In this document: positions 6,925 through 13,948 of the stretch, piece by piece
Position numbering within the stretch: the stretch's first letter is position 1
Layout of the letters: each line of letters begins with the position of its first letter
Assembly (NCBI GenBank): GCA_028692205.1
Contig: JAQUXV010000005.1
Coordinates: 1-25,635 of the forward strand
Direction of reading: 5' to 3'
DNA: 25,635 nt
Origin: Eubacteriales bacterium
GTDB taxonomy: Bacteria > Bacillota_A > Clostridia > Christensenellales > Aristaeellaceae
Translations under genes and position numbers: made by a program
Notes under the pieces: model-generated
Seen by the model: the letters and a program-made list of their open reading frames with translations, nothing else
Told to the model about the DNA's origin: nothing
The model's database searches: none

Positions 6925-9900
6925 ATGCAAGGACAGGCCAATAACGGGCGGCACGGCGCCGCCATGCCGCAAAACATCCCCCTGTTGTCCGGGCTGGACA
7001 ATAAAAACGGCATCGCTCTTGATGTCGGCAAGGAGGCGGGCGCGTTTATCCCCGTACACCGCCACGAAAACCCGCAGGCGCTGCAGGATATTCGCTTCGT
7101 GGTGGATTCCATGGTCGGCGAGGCCAACGCCCGCAACAGCATTCCGGACGTACGCGCACAAACGCTTTGCTTCCGCTTTATGCTTCGCAATCTTTTCAGC
7201 GACAGCAAGGCCGTGCAGGATATCCACCGCCAGTGGCGCGGCGCGGTGTTCGCCTACGCGCTCTCACCCCTGCTGATGTTCGCCGGGCATCCCCTGCGAT
7301 GGTTCCATATCACGGAGGACGATCTGAAAACATCCGGCAGCAAACTCGGCAGAGCTCTCAGCGACAACCTGAGCCTGCTGCCGGGCGATGCGCAATGGCG
7401 TTTGCTGGCCTATCATCAGAACGCTCAGTTCTTGCCGATCTTGGATGAATCCGAAAGCCGGCTGGCCGTTCCATCCGCTTCGCTTGGGGAAATTAAAAAG
7501 CTGCGCGAGGTTTTTCCCTGGTTGGACAGCAACAGCTGCTTTTTCGATCCTCTGCTTTACCTGAGCGAGGAAACGCTGGCCTATGTCGACCGGTGGCTGG
7601 ACCACCGGCTTTCGCCCGCGGCAGAGGCGCTCAGCGTCGAAGCGCACGCCGCGCTGGCCGCTTTGCAAAACGATGTGCGAACCCGTCGATCTGCTCTGCG
7701 AAACTCGCCGCCGTATCTGGATGTGTGGGAGACGGTGCTTCAGGCGCTGCTGCTGCGCGATCTGGTGGATACCGGCATCTCCGTTTTCCGCCTTTCCGCC
7801 CGGTTGGAGAAAGGCAAGCATGCCGGCGCTGTCGCCGAAGGGCCGCAGGACAATGCCCCCTTCCGTGAGTGGGACGATATTGTTGCCCGTTTTCCCTACG
7901 GCATAGAGCTTAACGGTCACTTTCTGGGCTTTCTGGATCGGGAGCACGCGCTTTGGCTGCTCGCGCCGGGGCTGCTTCGGGAGACGGAGGCGTACGCCGC
8001 CATGTTCGATACACTGCGCAAAGCGCTGGGCGATCGGGATTATCAGTTTGCCTATGCCTATAAGCTGCGTAGCTTCCTGGACACCTTCCATCTGCCGTCG
8101 CCCATCAGCACGGAACTGGCAAAGCGGTTAGACGGCGTAGATTTTAACCGCACTGTCACCTTCACGCCGAAGCCGCACAAGGCCCGGAAAGACGAGGCGA
8201 CCCGGCTGGAACCGCCCTTTACCGTTATGGGTAGTCTGTGCGGGTACCACTGCGACGAAACGAAACTGTTCACTCCGCAGCTGTGCCTGTTTACGGATTT
8301 GGCCGATCCGCTTTACAGCAGTAAAACCTACAGCCGCTGGAGCACGGTAAAGACGGGCGGCGGCACGCCGCGCGCGGGCAGCCGGACAGATGCCCACATC
8401 GCTTCGGAAAAGGCGCTGCTGCCGCTAACCGTCTGCGGCGCAACCCTCGTACGCAACAGCGAAGCGCAGCGGTATGCGCCCAACGTTGAAATTACAAGGG
8501 ATCAGGAGCAGTTTATGGTTACGCTGCAAGTGCCGCAGGGCAATCTGGTTTTCGAGTGGCAGGCTGAATATCCGCCCACCAGCGTACGCGTCGAAAACCT
8601 GGCCACGCTCCCGGCGGTGTGCTATTGGCCGAACGGCGTCGCAAGCATGCTGGATTCGCCATGGAAACTCTATTACACCTACATCCATTTCCCCCAGAGC
8701 GTGCGGCCCGTGCGGTATTCGACCGCCGTTTACGATGCGGACGGAATATGCACCTCCAAAAACACAGAAAAGCTGATTACCATGAAAGGGAGCAACGATC
8801 TGCATTACGCCTGGCAGGCACACGCTTCCGACCACCTGCCTTCCTTCTGCACGCTCGGCGAGGACGGCAGCTGCCTTGGCTGCGTGCTGTTCGGCGAGCC
8901 TGCGCCATTCCCCGCCGTAACCCGGGAGGCGCTTCTGTCGGTCGATTTCGGCACCACCTCCACCACGGGCGCGGTGTTGTTGGACCGCTGCGACCCCGAT
9001 ACCCTCTGCGTGCCCAAATTCAACGGCAGCGTGCTCAACTGGGTGATGAACGGCAATCAGGGCGTGCGGTGGAGCCTGGAGCAGTTTATCGCGGATAAGT
9101 TCAACTGCTCCTCCAAATCCGGCGGCACCGATTCGTTCTTTTCCGCGTTCGACCGTTTCGCTTCCCGCCCGGCGCAGTCGGAAGAAGGCAAGTCGACCGG
9201 GAGCCTGCTGTTCACCGACGGCCATATTTATTTTTACGGCAACAACATTCCCGATGAGAACCCCATGGGCACTTCGCGCTTCACCGGGTTAAAACTTCAG
9301 GATCTGGGCGATACGCATTCGGTAAGCGACGAGAACGTGAATATGTTTCTGGAGCAGGTTATCGAAACCTATCTGCTGGCCTGCCGCATTAACGGCGCGG
9401 AGGTTACGGAAATCCGGTTCGCCTTCCCCCTCGCCTTTGATGAGGAAAAGCGTTTCCAATACCGCCAGAAAATCGAGGCGATTGCCCTGCGGGTAACCCA
9501 GAAGGCCGGCAGCACCCACTGCGACGTAAACTTCACCAGCGAATCCCAGGCGGTGTGCGCTTACTTCGCTACGATTCCCAATATTCTGGCGGGAGATATG
9601 CAGCAGGGCATCATCACGCTGGATATCGGCGGCGGCACGTCCGACTTTTCCTATTGCCGCACCAATCCCGGCCAAAACAACCTGTGCTACTTCTATTCCA
9701 ATTACCTGGGCGGCCACCGGTTGGTAGGCGAATACGCTTACCAGTGCAAAACGCAGTTGAACGAGGAACACGCAGACGCGCTGAATTGGATGTTCGACGG
9801 GCTGAACAACGCGGTTTTAACCAGCTCCAAAAACGACCGGGATGATATTGAAGCGTTCAAAAACACGCTGATTGAAAAATGCTCCGATTCGCGGGAGCAA

Positions 9901-10530
9901 TTCATCTTCTGCATCGAACGCTTTATCAGCCTGAAACCCAAGTTGTACGCGGCCGCCCTGAAAACGCGGGAGTTCCGCGAGCAGTATATGCTGCTGCTGT
10001 TTGAACTGACGCTGCTATTGTGGTTTGGGTACAAGCTGGGCACCCAGCCGTGGACCGGCAACTTGAAGCAGAAGGTGCGCATCTACCTTGGCGGCAACGG
10101 CGCCAACCTGCTCTCCATGCTCGATCCGGACGACCTTGCGGCAGCGAAAGACCTGATTGTGAAAGGCGAGAAGGTCGGGTTGGACACCCTCACCAATCAC
10201 CGGCTGAAGCGGGAAGTGGCCGAAGGCCTGCTGCAGAACACCGGCCTTTTCGCCGGTCGGATCGTGATGCCGGAAACCGACGGCACACAGTCGTCGGAAG
10301 CGCTGTGGATTTCCTTTTCCGCGCTGCTTTCGCGGTTTGTGGAGACGTTTCAGGAGAAGGGCGGCAGCGTGGTCGATTACCTTGCCTCACTTCTGAATGA
10401 AAACGATGATAGCGCGCGCACGCAATTCCTCCGCCAGAACGCCACGCTCAACGATGTTTGCGCCTATCTGCCCGATTTCTGCGATATCATCATTTCGCAT
10501 CTGATTACCCACTCCATGTCCCACGCTTAG
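6925..10530 (+). CDS. Large protein with C-terminal actin/Hsp70-fold ATPase domain
   Basis: The protein has 1201 residues. The C-terminal half has the actin-superfamily signature in order. Phosphate-1 is SVDFGTTSTT with D674. A connect-like strand FAFPLAF lies near 830. An ESQAV segment precedes phosphate-2, LDIGGGTSD, with D900-D907. The adenosine loop IYLGGNGAN has GGNG at 1056-1059. This predicts ATP binding and slow hydrolysis with subdomain closure. The N-terminal ~670 residues show no family I know. They include a helical region to about 400, a C-x-x-H-C cluster near 436-440 (GSLCGYHCDE) and a beta-rich part (about 510-660) just before the ATPase domain. GAGGAG precedes ATG 6925. It is the largest member of the operon, following the tubulin-like gene directly. 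Possible roles are a chaperone-like regulator of the tubulin-like protein or a second filament system. Confidence 0.8.
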   Translation: MQGQANNGRHGAAMPQNIPLLSGLDNKNGIALDVGKEAGAFIPVHRHENPQALQDIRFVVDSMVGEANARNSIPDVRAQTLCFRFMLRNLFSDSKAVQDIHRQWRGAVFAYALSPLLMFAGHPLRWFHITEDDLKTSGSKLGRALSDNLSLLPGDAQWRLLAYHQNAQFLPILDESESRLAVPSASLGEIKKLREVFPWLDSNSCFFDPLLYLSEETLAYVDRWLDHRLSPAAEALSVEAHAALAALQNDVRTRRSALRNSPPYLDVWETVLQALLLRDLVDTGISVFRLSARLEKGKHAGAVAEGPQDNAPFREWDDIVARFPYGIELNGHFLGFLDREHALWLLAPGLLRETEAYAAMFDTLRKALGDRDYQFAYAYKLRSFLDTFHLPSPISTELAKRLDGVDFNRTVTFTPKPHKARKDEATRLEPPFTVMGSLCGYHCDETKLFTPQLCLFTDLADPLYSSKTYSRWSTVKTGGGTPRAGSRTDAHIASEKALLPLTVCGATLVRNSEAQRYAPNVEITRDQEQFMVTLQVPQGNLVFEWQAEYPPTSVRVENLATLPAVCYWPNGVASMLDSPWKLYYTYIHFPQSVRPVRYSTAVYDADGICTSKNTEKLITMKGSNDLHYAWQAHASDHLPSFCTLGEDGSCLGCVLFGEPAPFPAVTREALLSVDFGTTSTTGAVLLDRCDPDTLCVPKFNGSVLNWVMNGNQGVRWSLEQFIADKFNCSSKSGGTDSFFSAFDRFASRPAQSEEGKSTGSLLFTDGHIYFYGNNIPDENPMGTSRFTGLKLQDLGDTHSVSDENVNMFLEQVIETYLLACRINGAEVTEIRFAFPLAFDEEKRFQYRQKIEAIALRVTQKAGSTHCDVNFTSESQAVCAYFATIPNILAGDMQQGIITLDIGGGTSDFSYCRTNPGQNNLCYFYSNYLGGHRLVGEYAYQCKTQLNEEHADALNWMFDGLNNAVLTSSKNDRDDIEAFKNTLIEKCSDSREQFIFCIERFISLKPKLYAAALKTREFREQYMLLLFELTLLLWFGYKLGTQPWTGNLKQKVRIYLGGNGANLLSMLDPDDLAAAKDLIVKGEKVGLDTLTNHRLKREVAEGLLQNTGLFAGRIVMPETDGTQSSEALWISFSALLSRFVETFQEKGGSVVDYLASLLNENDDSARTQFLRQNATLNDVCAYLPDFCDIIISHLITHSMSHA

Positions 10531-10818
10531 GGCTGAACCGGTTCGGCGCTTTGCGGATGTTTCGACAGGGGTAATCGCACCTGTGCGGCTGGTGTTGCGC
10601 CCCCGACTTGGGGAGAGAACAGCCGTGCATCGGCACCTCCGGTATCGCCACCTTGCTTTTTCACCCCCACCTGCGCTTCCGCCGTGCGGAAAAGCGGCTG
10701 GCTTTCTCGGCGCGTCAGACGGCCGGCAATCGGCTTTTCTGCGCGTGGCCCTGCCGGAAAGGCGGGAGAGGCGACAACCCATTGAACAATACCATCGTAT
10801 CCAAAGGAGGGATGTCTA
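10531..10818. other. Unusual 288-base gap inside the operon
   Basis: All other junctions in this operon are 12 bases or less. This one is 288 bases, GC-rich and full of short inverted repeats, for example AACCGGTT and CGCACctGTGCG. There is no clear T-tailed terminator. Open frames in it do not look coding. It may be a structured leader controlling the last gene, or the remnant of an insertion. Confidence 0.5.
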
Positions 10819-11454
10819 TTGAACAATCCCCATACCCCACAGAACGAAAATCAGGACGATGCGCTGCTAATCGCCATTGAGCGGATGGAAGCGCACCTTG
10901 CCGATCTGCTGTCCCAGAACAACCAGCTTTTGCTGGCTCTGCTTTCCAACCTTCGGGAAAACGGCGCGCCGCCGGTTCGGCCCGCGGCTGCTCCCGCTCC
11001 CGTCGGTGGAAACCGATGGCTGGAAGAGTGGACGGCAATCGTAAATCACGCTTTTCTGCAGGAAACGACCGAAGAAGTGCAAAACGAGCTTCGCGCGGCG
11101 CTGGCGCAGCACGGCGTACCGCTTGTGGTGATCGATTTTGACGACATTGGGGAATCCCAGCGCGACCGCAGCTACGCTTTATTTTCGGAAAATCCGGCAG
11201 GCTTTTGCTTTGTGCTTCCTTCGCCAAACCAGGATGATGAATACGCGGCCTTCCCCTATCCGGCCAGCGAGACCTGGTTCCTGACGGGGAAAACCGGCGT
11301 GGCGGCACTGTACGAAATTCAGGGAACGGACAGAGATTACGCGCCAAAGCTTCGTATTACCAAACCGGCTTCCGTATTGCCCACCGGGGCAATCAATGCC
11401 CGGGGCAACCTCGTTTTCCAGCCGTTCTGCCGGGGCGAGGTCGTCGCCCGGTAA
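10819..11454 (+). CDS. Small coiled-coil protein ending the vWA/tubulin/actin operon
   Basis: The product has 211 residues. AAGGAGGG ends 7 bases before TTG 10819, which is therefore the preferred start. An ATG at 10812 is in another frame, too close to the SD, and stops at 10880. Residues ~13-47 form a leucine-rich amphipathic helix suited to a coiled coil. A Pro/Ala linker (50-61) follows, then a compact domain (about 65-211) ending in a basic PFCRGEVVAR tail. I recognise no family. The layout of N-terminal coiled coil plus small beta domain next to an Hsp70/actin-like gene resembles a co-chaperone or nucleotide exchange factor such as GrpE, but no GrpE motif is visible. No signal peptide is seen, so it is likely cytosolic and a partner of the ATPase. 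Confidence 0.7.
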   Translation: MNNPHTPQNENQDDALLIAIERMEAHLADLLSQNNQLLLALLSNLRENGAPPVRPAAAPAPVGGNRWLEEWTAIVNHAFLQETTEEVQNELRAALAQHGVPLVVIDFDDIGESQRDRSYALFSENPAGFCFVLPSPNQDDEYAAFPYPASETWFLTGKTGVAALYEIQGTDRDYAPKLRITKPASVLPTGAINARGNLVFQPFCRGEVVAR

Positions 11455-11596
11455 AGCGCGGCCGAGCCTTGCTGCAAAATCCGGCGGTCTTTTCCCTGAC
11501 AAAAAGCATCGTGACGGGGGCAGCATCTCTTCAACTTTACAAAGACAAGGAAACACCTTACAGTAAACCAGTTTCGACGAAAAAACATATTTCATA

Positions 11597-11620
11597 CATG
11601 CAATATTTTCCACTTGCATG
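11597..11620. promoter_or_regulatory. Inverted repeat CATGCAA-N10-TTGCATG
   Basis: Perfect 7-bp arms (11597-11603, 11614-11620) extend to 10 bp with one mismatch. It lies about 100 bases upstream of the nucleoside operon promoter in an AT-rich patch. It could be an operator; no matching regulator is identified. Confidence 0.35.
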
Positions 11621-11722
11621 AATAGTTATGCAGAAAGGGTTTGCGGCTTCCCTTCCTGCTTTTCGGTTTGTTTTCAAGTCTTTTCATGTGCCTGAAAGTC
11701 TTTCCGGCAACCCATTGGTACA

Positions 11723-11752
11723 TTGACATTCCATTATGGAGCGTCCTAAAAT
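11723..11752 (+). promoter_or_regulatory. Promoter of the nucleoside operon with spacer operator
   Basis: A consensus -35 TTGACA (11723-11728), an 18-bp spacer and -10 TAAAAT (11747-11752). The spacer contains the palindrome TCCAT-T-ATGGA (11730-11740), placed where a bound repressor would block RNA polymerase. Transcription would start near 11759, about 105 bases before the first gene. Confidence 0.75.
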
Positions 11753-11807
11753 AACACACGTAACGCAAAGAGGCGAGGAAGCGGTCGGCTTTCACGTCTT
11801 TTTTAAT

Positions 11808-11825
11808 AGCGGCGGCAACGCCGCT
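11808..11825 (+). promoter_or_regulatory. Leader hairpin with GCAA tetraloop
   Basis: AGCGGCG (11808-11814) pairs with CGCCGCT (11819-11825) around a GNRA-type GCAA loop. No T run follows, so it is not a terminator. It may stabilise the operon's 5' end. Confidence 0.45.
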
Positions 11826-11864
11826 CTTCTTGCGAAAAGAGACTCATAAACGGGAGGATGGAAC

Positions 11865-12740
11865 ATGCTTACCTCACAGGTGCCTCAAACGCTATACTGC
11901 CACATCGGTGGTTCCGGAACATGGGGTTGCGATTTTCCGGAGTTTATCCAATACGAGGAGATTCAGGTTCTGAAAACCGATATGGAGTTCGAAACGCCTT
12001 TCGGCCTCAGCGCCGCGTTGAAGCTGTACCGTATGGACGGAAGCATCACGGCCGACGGCAGGCCGCGCGACGTGCTGTACGTGCCCTTCCACGGATGGCA
12101 CGGCGTATCACCCTATGACGATTGTCCCAGCGAGCGCCTGTTCTGGGTGCTGCGCGAGGCGGGCGTTAAATACATACTGGCGGACGGCAGCGGCGGCGGC
12201 ATCAACCCGCTTACCGAGCCGGGGGACATTATCCTGCCGGAAGACGTAATCGATTACACCAAGCGCATCTCCTACCTGAGCAAGTTCACCGATAAAATCG
12301 TGCGGATGCGGCAGATCGTTTGCCCCGATTTGCACGATATTCTGCTGAAAGAAGCGCAGAAAGAATACCCGCGCGTTTTCCGCACCGGCATCTACGGCTG
12401 CGCCGAGGCCCCCCGCTTTGAAACGACAGCGGAAGTGCAGAAGATGTATGCGGACCATTGCGACATCTGCGGCCAGACCATGATGCCGGAAGCCGCGCTG
12501 GCACGCGCCATCGGCGCCTGCTACGCCCCCCTGTACCTGATCAGCAACCATGCCGAGGGCATCCATCCCGATTGGGAAAAGCCGATCTTCGACTATTATG
12601 CGGATTGCGCGCCGCGCATCGGTAAAATCATGATCCGCGCAATGGCAGCCATCAACCCCGAAAAAATGGCCTGCCACTGTGCCGACTATGTGATCGACAT
12701 TCCCAAACACGTTCAGCAGCGTATGGCGACAAAGGAATAG
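11865..12740 (+). CDS. MTAP/PNP-like nucleoside phosphorylase
   Basis: The 291-residue enzyme belongs to the nucleoside phosphorylase superfamily, closest in motif style to S-methyl-5'-thioadenosine/purine nucleoside phosphorylases. Phosphate-loop IGGSGTW is at 14-20, TPFG at 44-47 and PFHGWHG at 74-80. A GGGINPLTEPGDIILP stretch matches the usual 'PGD' segment. The base-binding GIYGCAEAPRFET is at about 175-187 and GQTMMPEA near 203-210. It splits a purine nucleoside with phosphate to free base and (methylthio)ribose-1-phosphate in the cytosol. GGGAGG precedes ATG 11865; an out-of-frame ATG at 11858 is too close. It is the first gene of an operon with a BMP-family nucleoside transporter, which fits salvage of imported nucleosides. 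The usual GPRFET glycine is alanine, so substrate preference may differ. Confidence 0.82.
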   Translation: MLTSQVPQTLYCHIGGSGTWGCDFPEFIQYEEIQVLKTDMEFETPFGLSAALKLYRMDGSITADGRPRDVLYVPFHGWHGVSPYDDCPSERLFWVLREAGVKYILADGSGGGINPLTEPGDIILPEDVIDYTKRISYLSKFTDKIVRMRQIVCPDLHDILLKEAQKEYPRVFRTGIYGCAEAPRFETTAEVQKMYADHCDICGQTMMPEAALARAIGACYAPLYLISNHAEGIHPDWEKPIFDYYADCAPRIGKIMIRAMAAINPEKMACHCADYVIDIPKHVQQRMATKE

Positions 12741-12782
12741 CGTTTTCGCTATGAATTTGAATAAAGTAAAAGGGGTATGAAA

Positions 12783-13778
12783 ATGCGTAAACTTCTAGCG
12801 GTTGTCCTGACCATGGTTCTTGCCCTGTCTTTCACCGTTGTAAACGGCGCGTTGGCGGACGACGCCTTCAACGTCGCGCTCGTCATCGGCGTGGGCGGTC
12901 TGGGCGACGGTTCCTTTAACGACAGCCTGAAAGCTGGCTGCGACGAAGCCGTGGAAAACTTCGGCATCACGTACGATATCATCGAGCCGGTGGAGGTATC
13001 CGAGTTCGAAGGAGACTTCACCTCCCTGTGCGAGGATGGCAGCTACAGCCTGATCGTCTGCGGCGGCTTCGACGCCGTTGACGCGGTGACCACGGTCGCC
13101 ACCGCGTATCCGAACCAGAAGTTCCTGTTCGTGGACGGCACCATCGCCGGCTGCGACAACGTGACCTCCGTCTCCTTCCGCGACAACGAAAAGACCTTCC
13201 TTCTGGGCATGGTGGCCGCGATGAAGACCGAAACCCAGCATCTGGGCGTGGTCGCCGCGATGAACGTGGATTCCATCAACATGTTCGTTACGGGCTTCGT
13301 CGCCGGTGCGGAATATGTGAACTCCGACATCACCGTGGATGTGAAGTATGTCGGCTCCTTCTCCGACACGACCACCGCCAAGGAAATGGCAATCTCCATG
13401 CATGAAGCGGGCGCCGACATCATCGCGACCTTCTCCGGCGGTTCCGGGCTGGGCGTGTTCACCGCCGCCGCCGAAGACGGCTTCCTGGCCATCGGCTGCG
13501 ACACCAACCAGTGCCTCATCGACCCGTCCTGCATCATGCTTTCCGGCATCCGTAAGATCGATGTGGTCATCAACGACGGCATCGGCGAAGCGATCGCGGG
13601 CACGCTCGCGGGCGGCGCCACCTCCGCGGGCCTTGCCGAAAACGCGCTGACCATCACCAACGAAGGTTCCGAAGTGCCGCTGGATCCCTCCTTCCTGGAG
13701 GCTGCGGAAGAAATGAAGGCCAAGATCATCTCCGGCGAGGTGGTCGCGCCTTCCACGCTGGCCGAAATCGGCCGCTGA
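12783..13778 (+). CDS. BMP/PnrA-family nucleoside-binding protein of ABC transporter
   Basis: This is a substrate-binding protein of the BMP (Med/PnrA-like) family, which captures purine nucleosides for the ABC transporter encoded next. An ATG also exists at 12777, but AAAAGGGG (12768-12775) sits almost on it. The ATG at 12783 has correct spacing, giving 331 residues. The N-terminus MRKLLAVVLTMVLALSF is a signal peptide with probable cleavage after NGALA (residue 25). No lipobox cysteine is present, unlike most members in Gram-positives. Family features include the DGSFND-like segment near 41-46, the SFRDNE segment and the GF-x-AGAEY segment. It is followed by a 170-base gap with hairpins, a common way to give the binding protein higher mRNA levels than the membrane components. 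Confidence 0.88.
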   Translation: MRKLLAVVLTMVLALSFTVVNGALADDAFNVALVIGVGGLGDGSFNDSLKAGCDEAVENFGITYDIIEPVEVSEFEGDFTSLCEDGSYSLIVCGGFDAVDAVTTVATAYPNQKFLFVDGTIAGCDNVTSVSFRDNEKTFLLGMVAAMKTETQHLGVVAAMNVDSINMFVTGFVAGAEYVNSDITVDVKYVGSFSDTTTAKEMAISMHEAGADIIATFSGGSGLGVFTAAAEDGFLAIGCDTNQCLIDPSCIMLSGIRKIDVVINDGIGEAIAGTLAGGATSAGLAENALTITNEGSEVPLDPSFLEAAEEMKAKIISGEVVAPSTLAEIGR

Positions 13779-13796
13779 CCCTCGCCCGCCGGGCTG

Positions 13797-13814
13797 CGGG
13801 AGCATCGTCTCCCG
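13797..13814 (+). other. Hairpin just after the binding-protein gene
   Basis: CGGGAG/CTCCCG arms (13797-13802, 13809-13814) with a 6-nt loop and no T tail. Together with the larger hairpin at 13889-13914 it probably protects the upstream mRNA from 3' decay. Confidence 0.4.
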
Positions 13815-13888
13815 GGTCCGGCATTTTCACAGTTCCCGCCGCTGTTAAAGCGCGCGGGAGCCGTGCGGGCGAGCCGCAGGCATTTCAG

Positions 13889-13914
13889 CAGGGGGACGAA
13901 AAACCGTCCCCCTG
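13889..13914 (+). other. 10-bp hairpin between binding protein and ATPase genes
   Basis: CAGGGGGACG (13889-13898) pairs perfectly with CGTCCCCCTG (13905-13914) around loop AAAAAC. It lacks a T run, so it is more likely an mRNA stabiliser or a processing boundary than a full terminator. Similar hairpins commonly set binding-protein excess in ABC operons. Confidence 0.55.
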
Positions 13915-13948
13915 TACGCCGTTCGGGTATGAAAGGAGATTCCCTGAA

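Larger units (their letters stand above)
11455..11864. other. Intergenic region between the two central operons
   Basis: This 410-base stretch has no supported gene. It contains an inverted repeat (11597-11620), a strong promoter (11723-11752) with a palindrome in its spacer, and a GNRA-capped hairpin in the leader (11808-11825). No convincing terminator for the upstream operon was found. The hairpin overlapping the last codons at 11432-11453 has no T tail. Confidence 0.6.

Noticed and set aside
10812..10880. ATG at 10812 as start of the last operon gene
   Set aside because: It is in a different frame, almost touching the SD, and stops after 22 codons. TTG 10819 opens the 211-residue frame with proper spacing.
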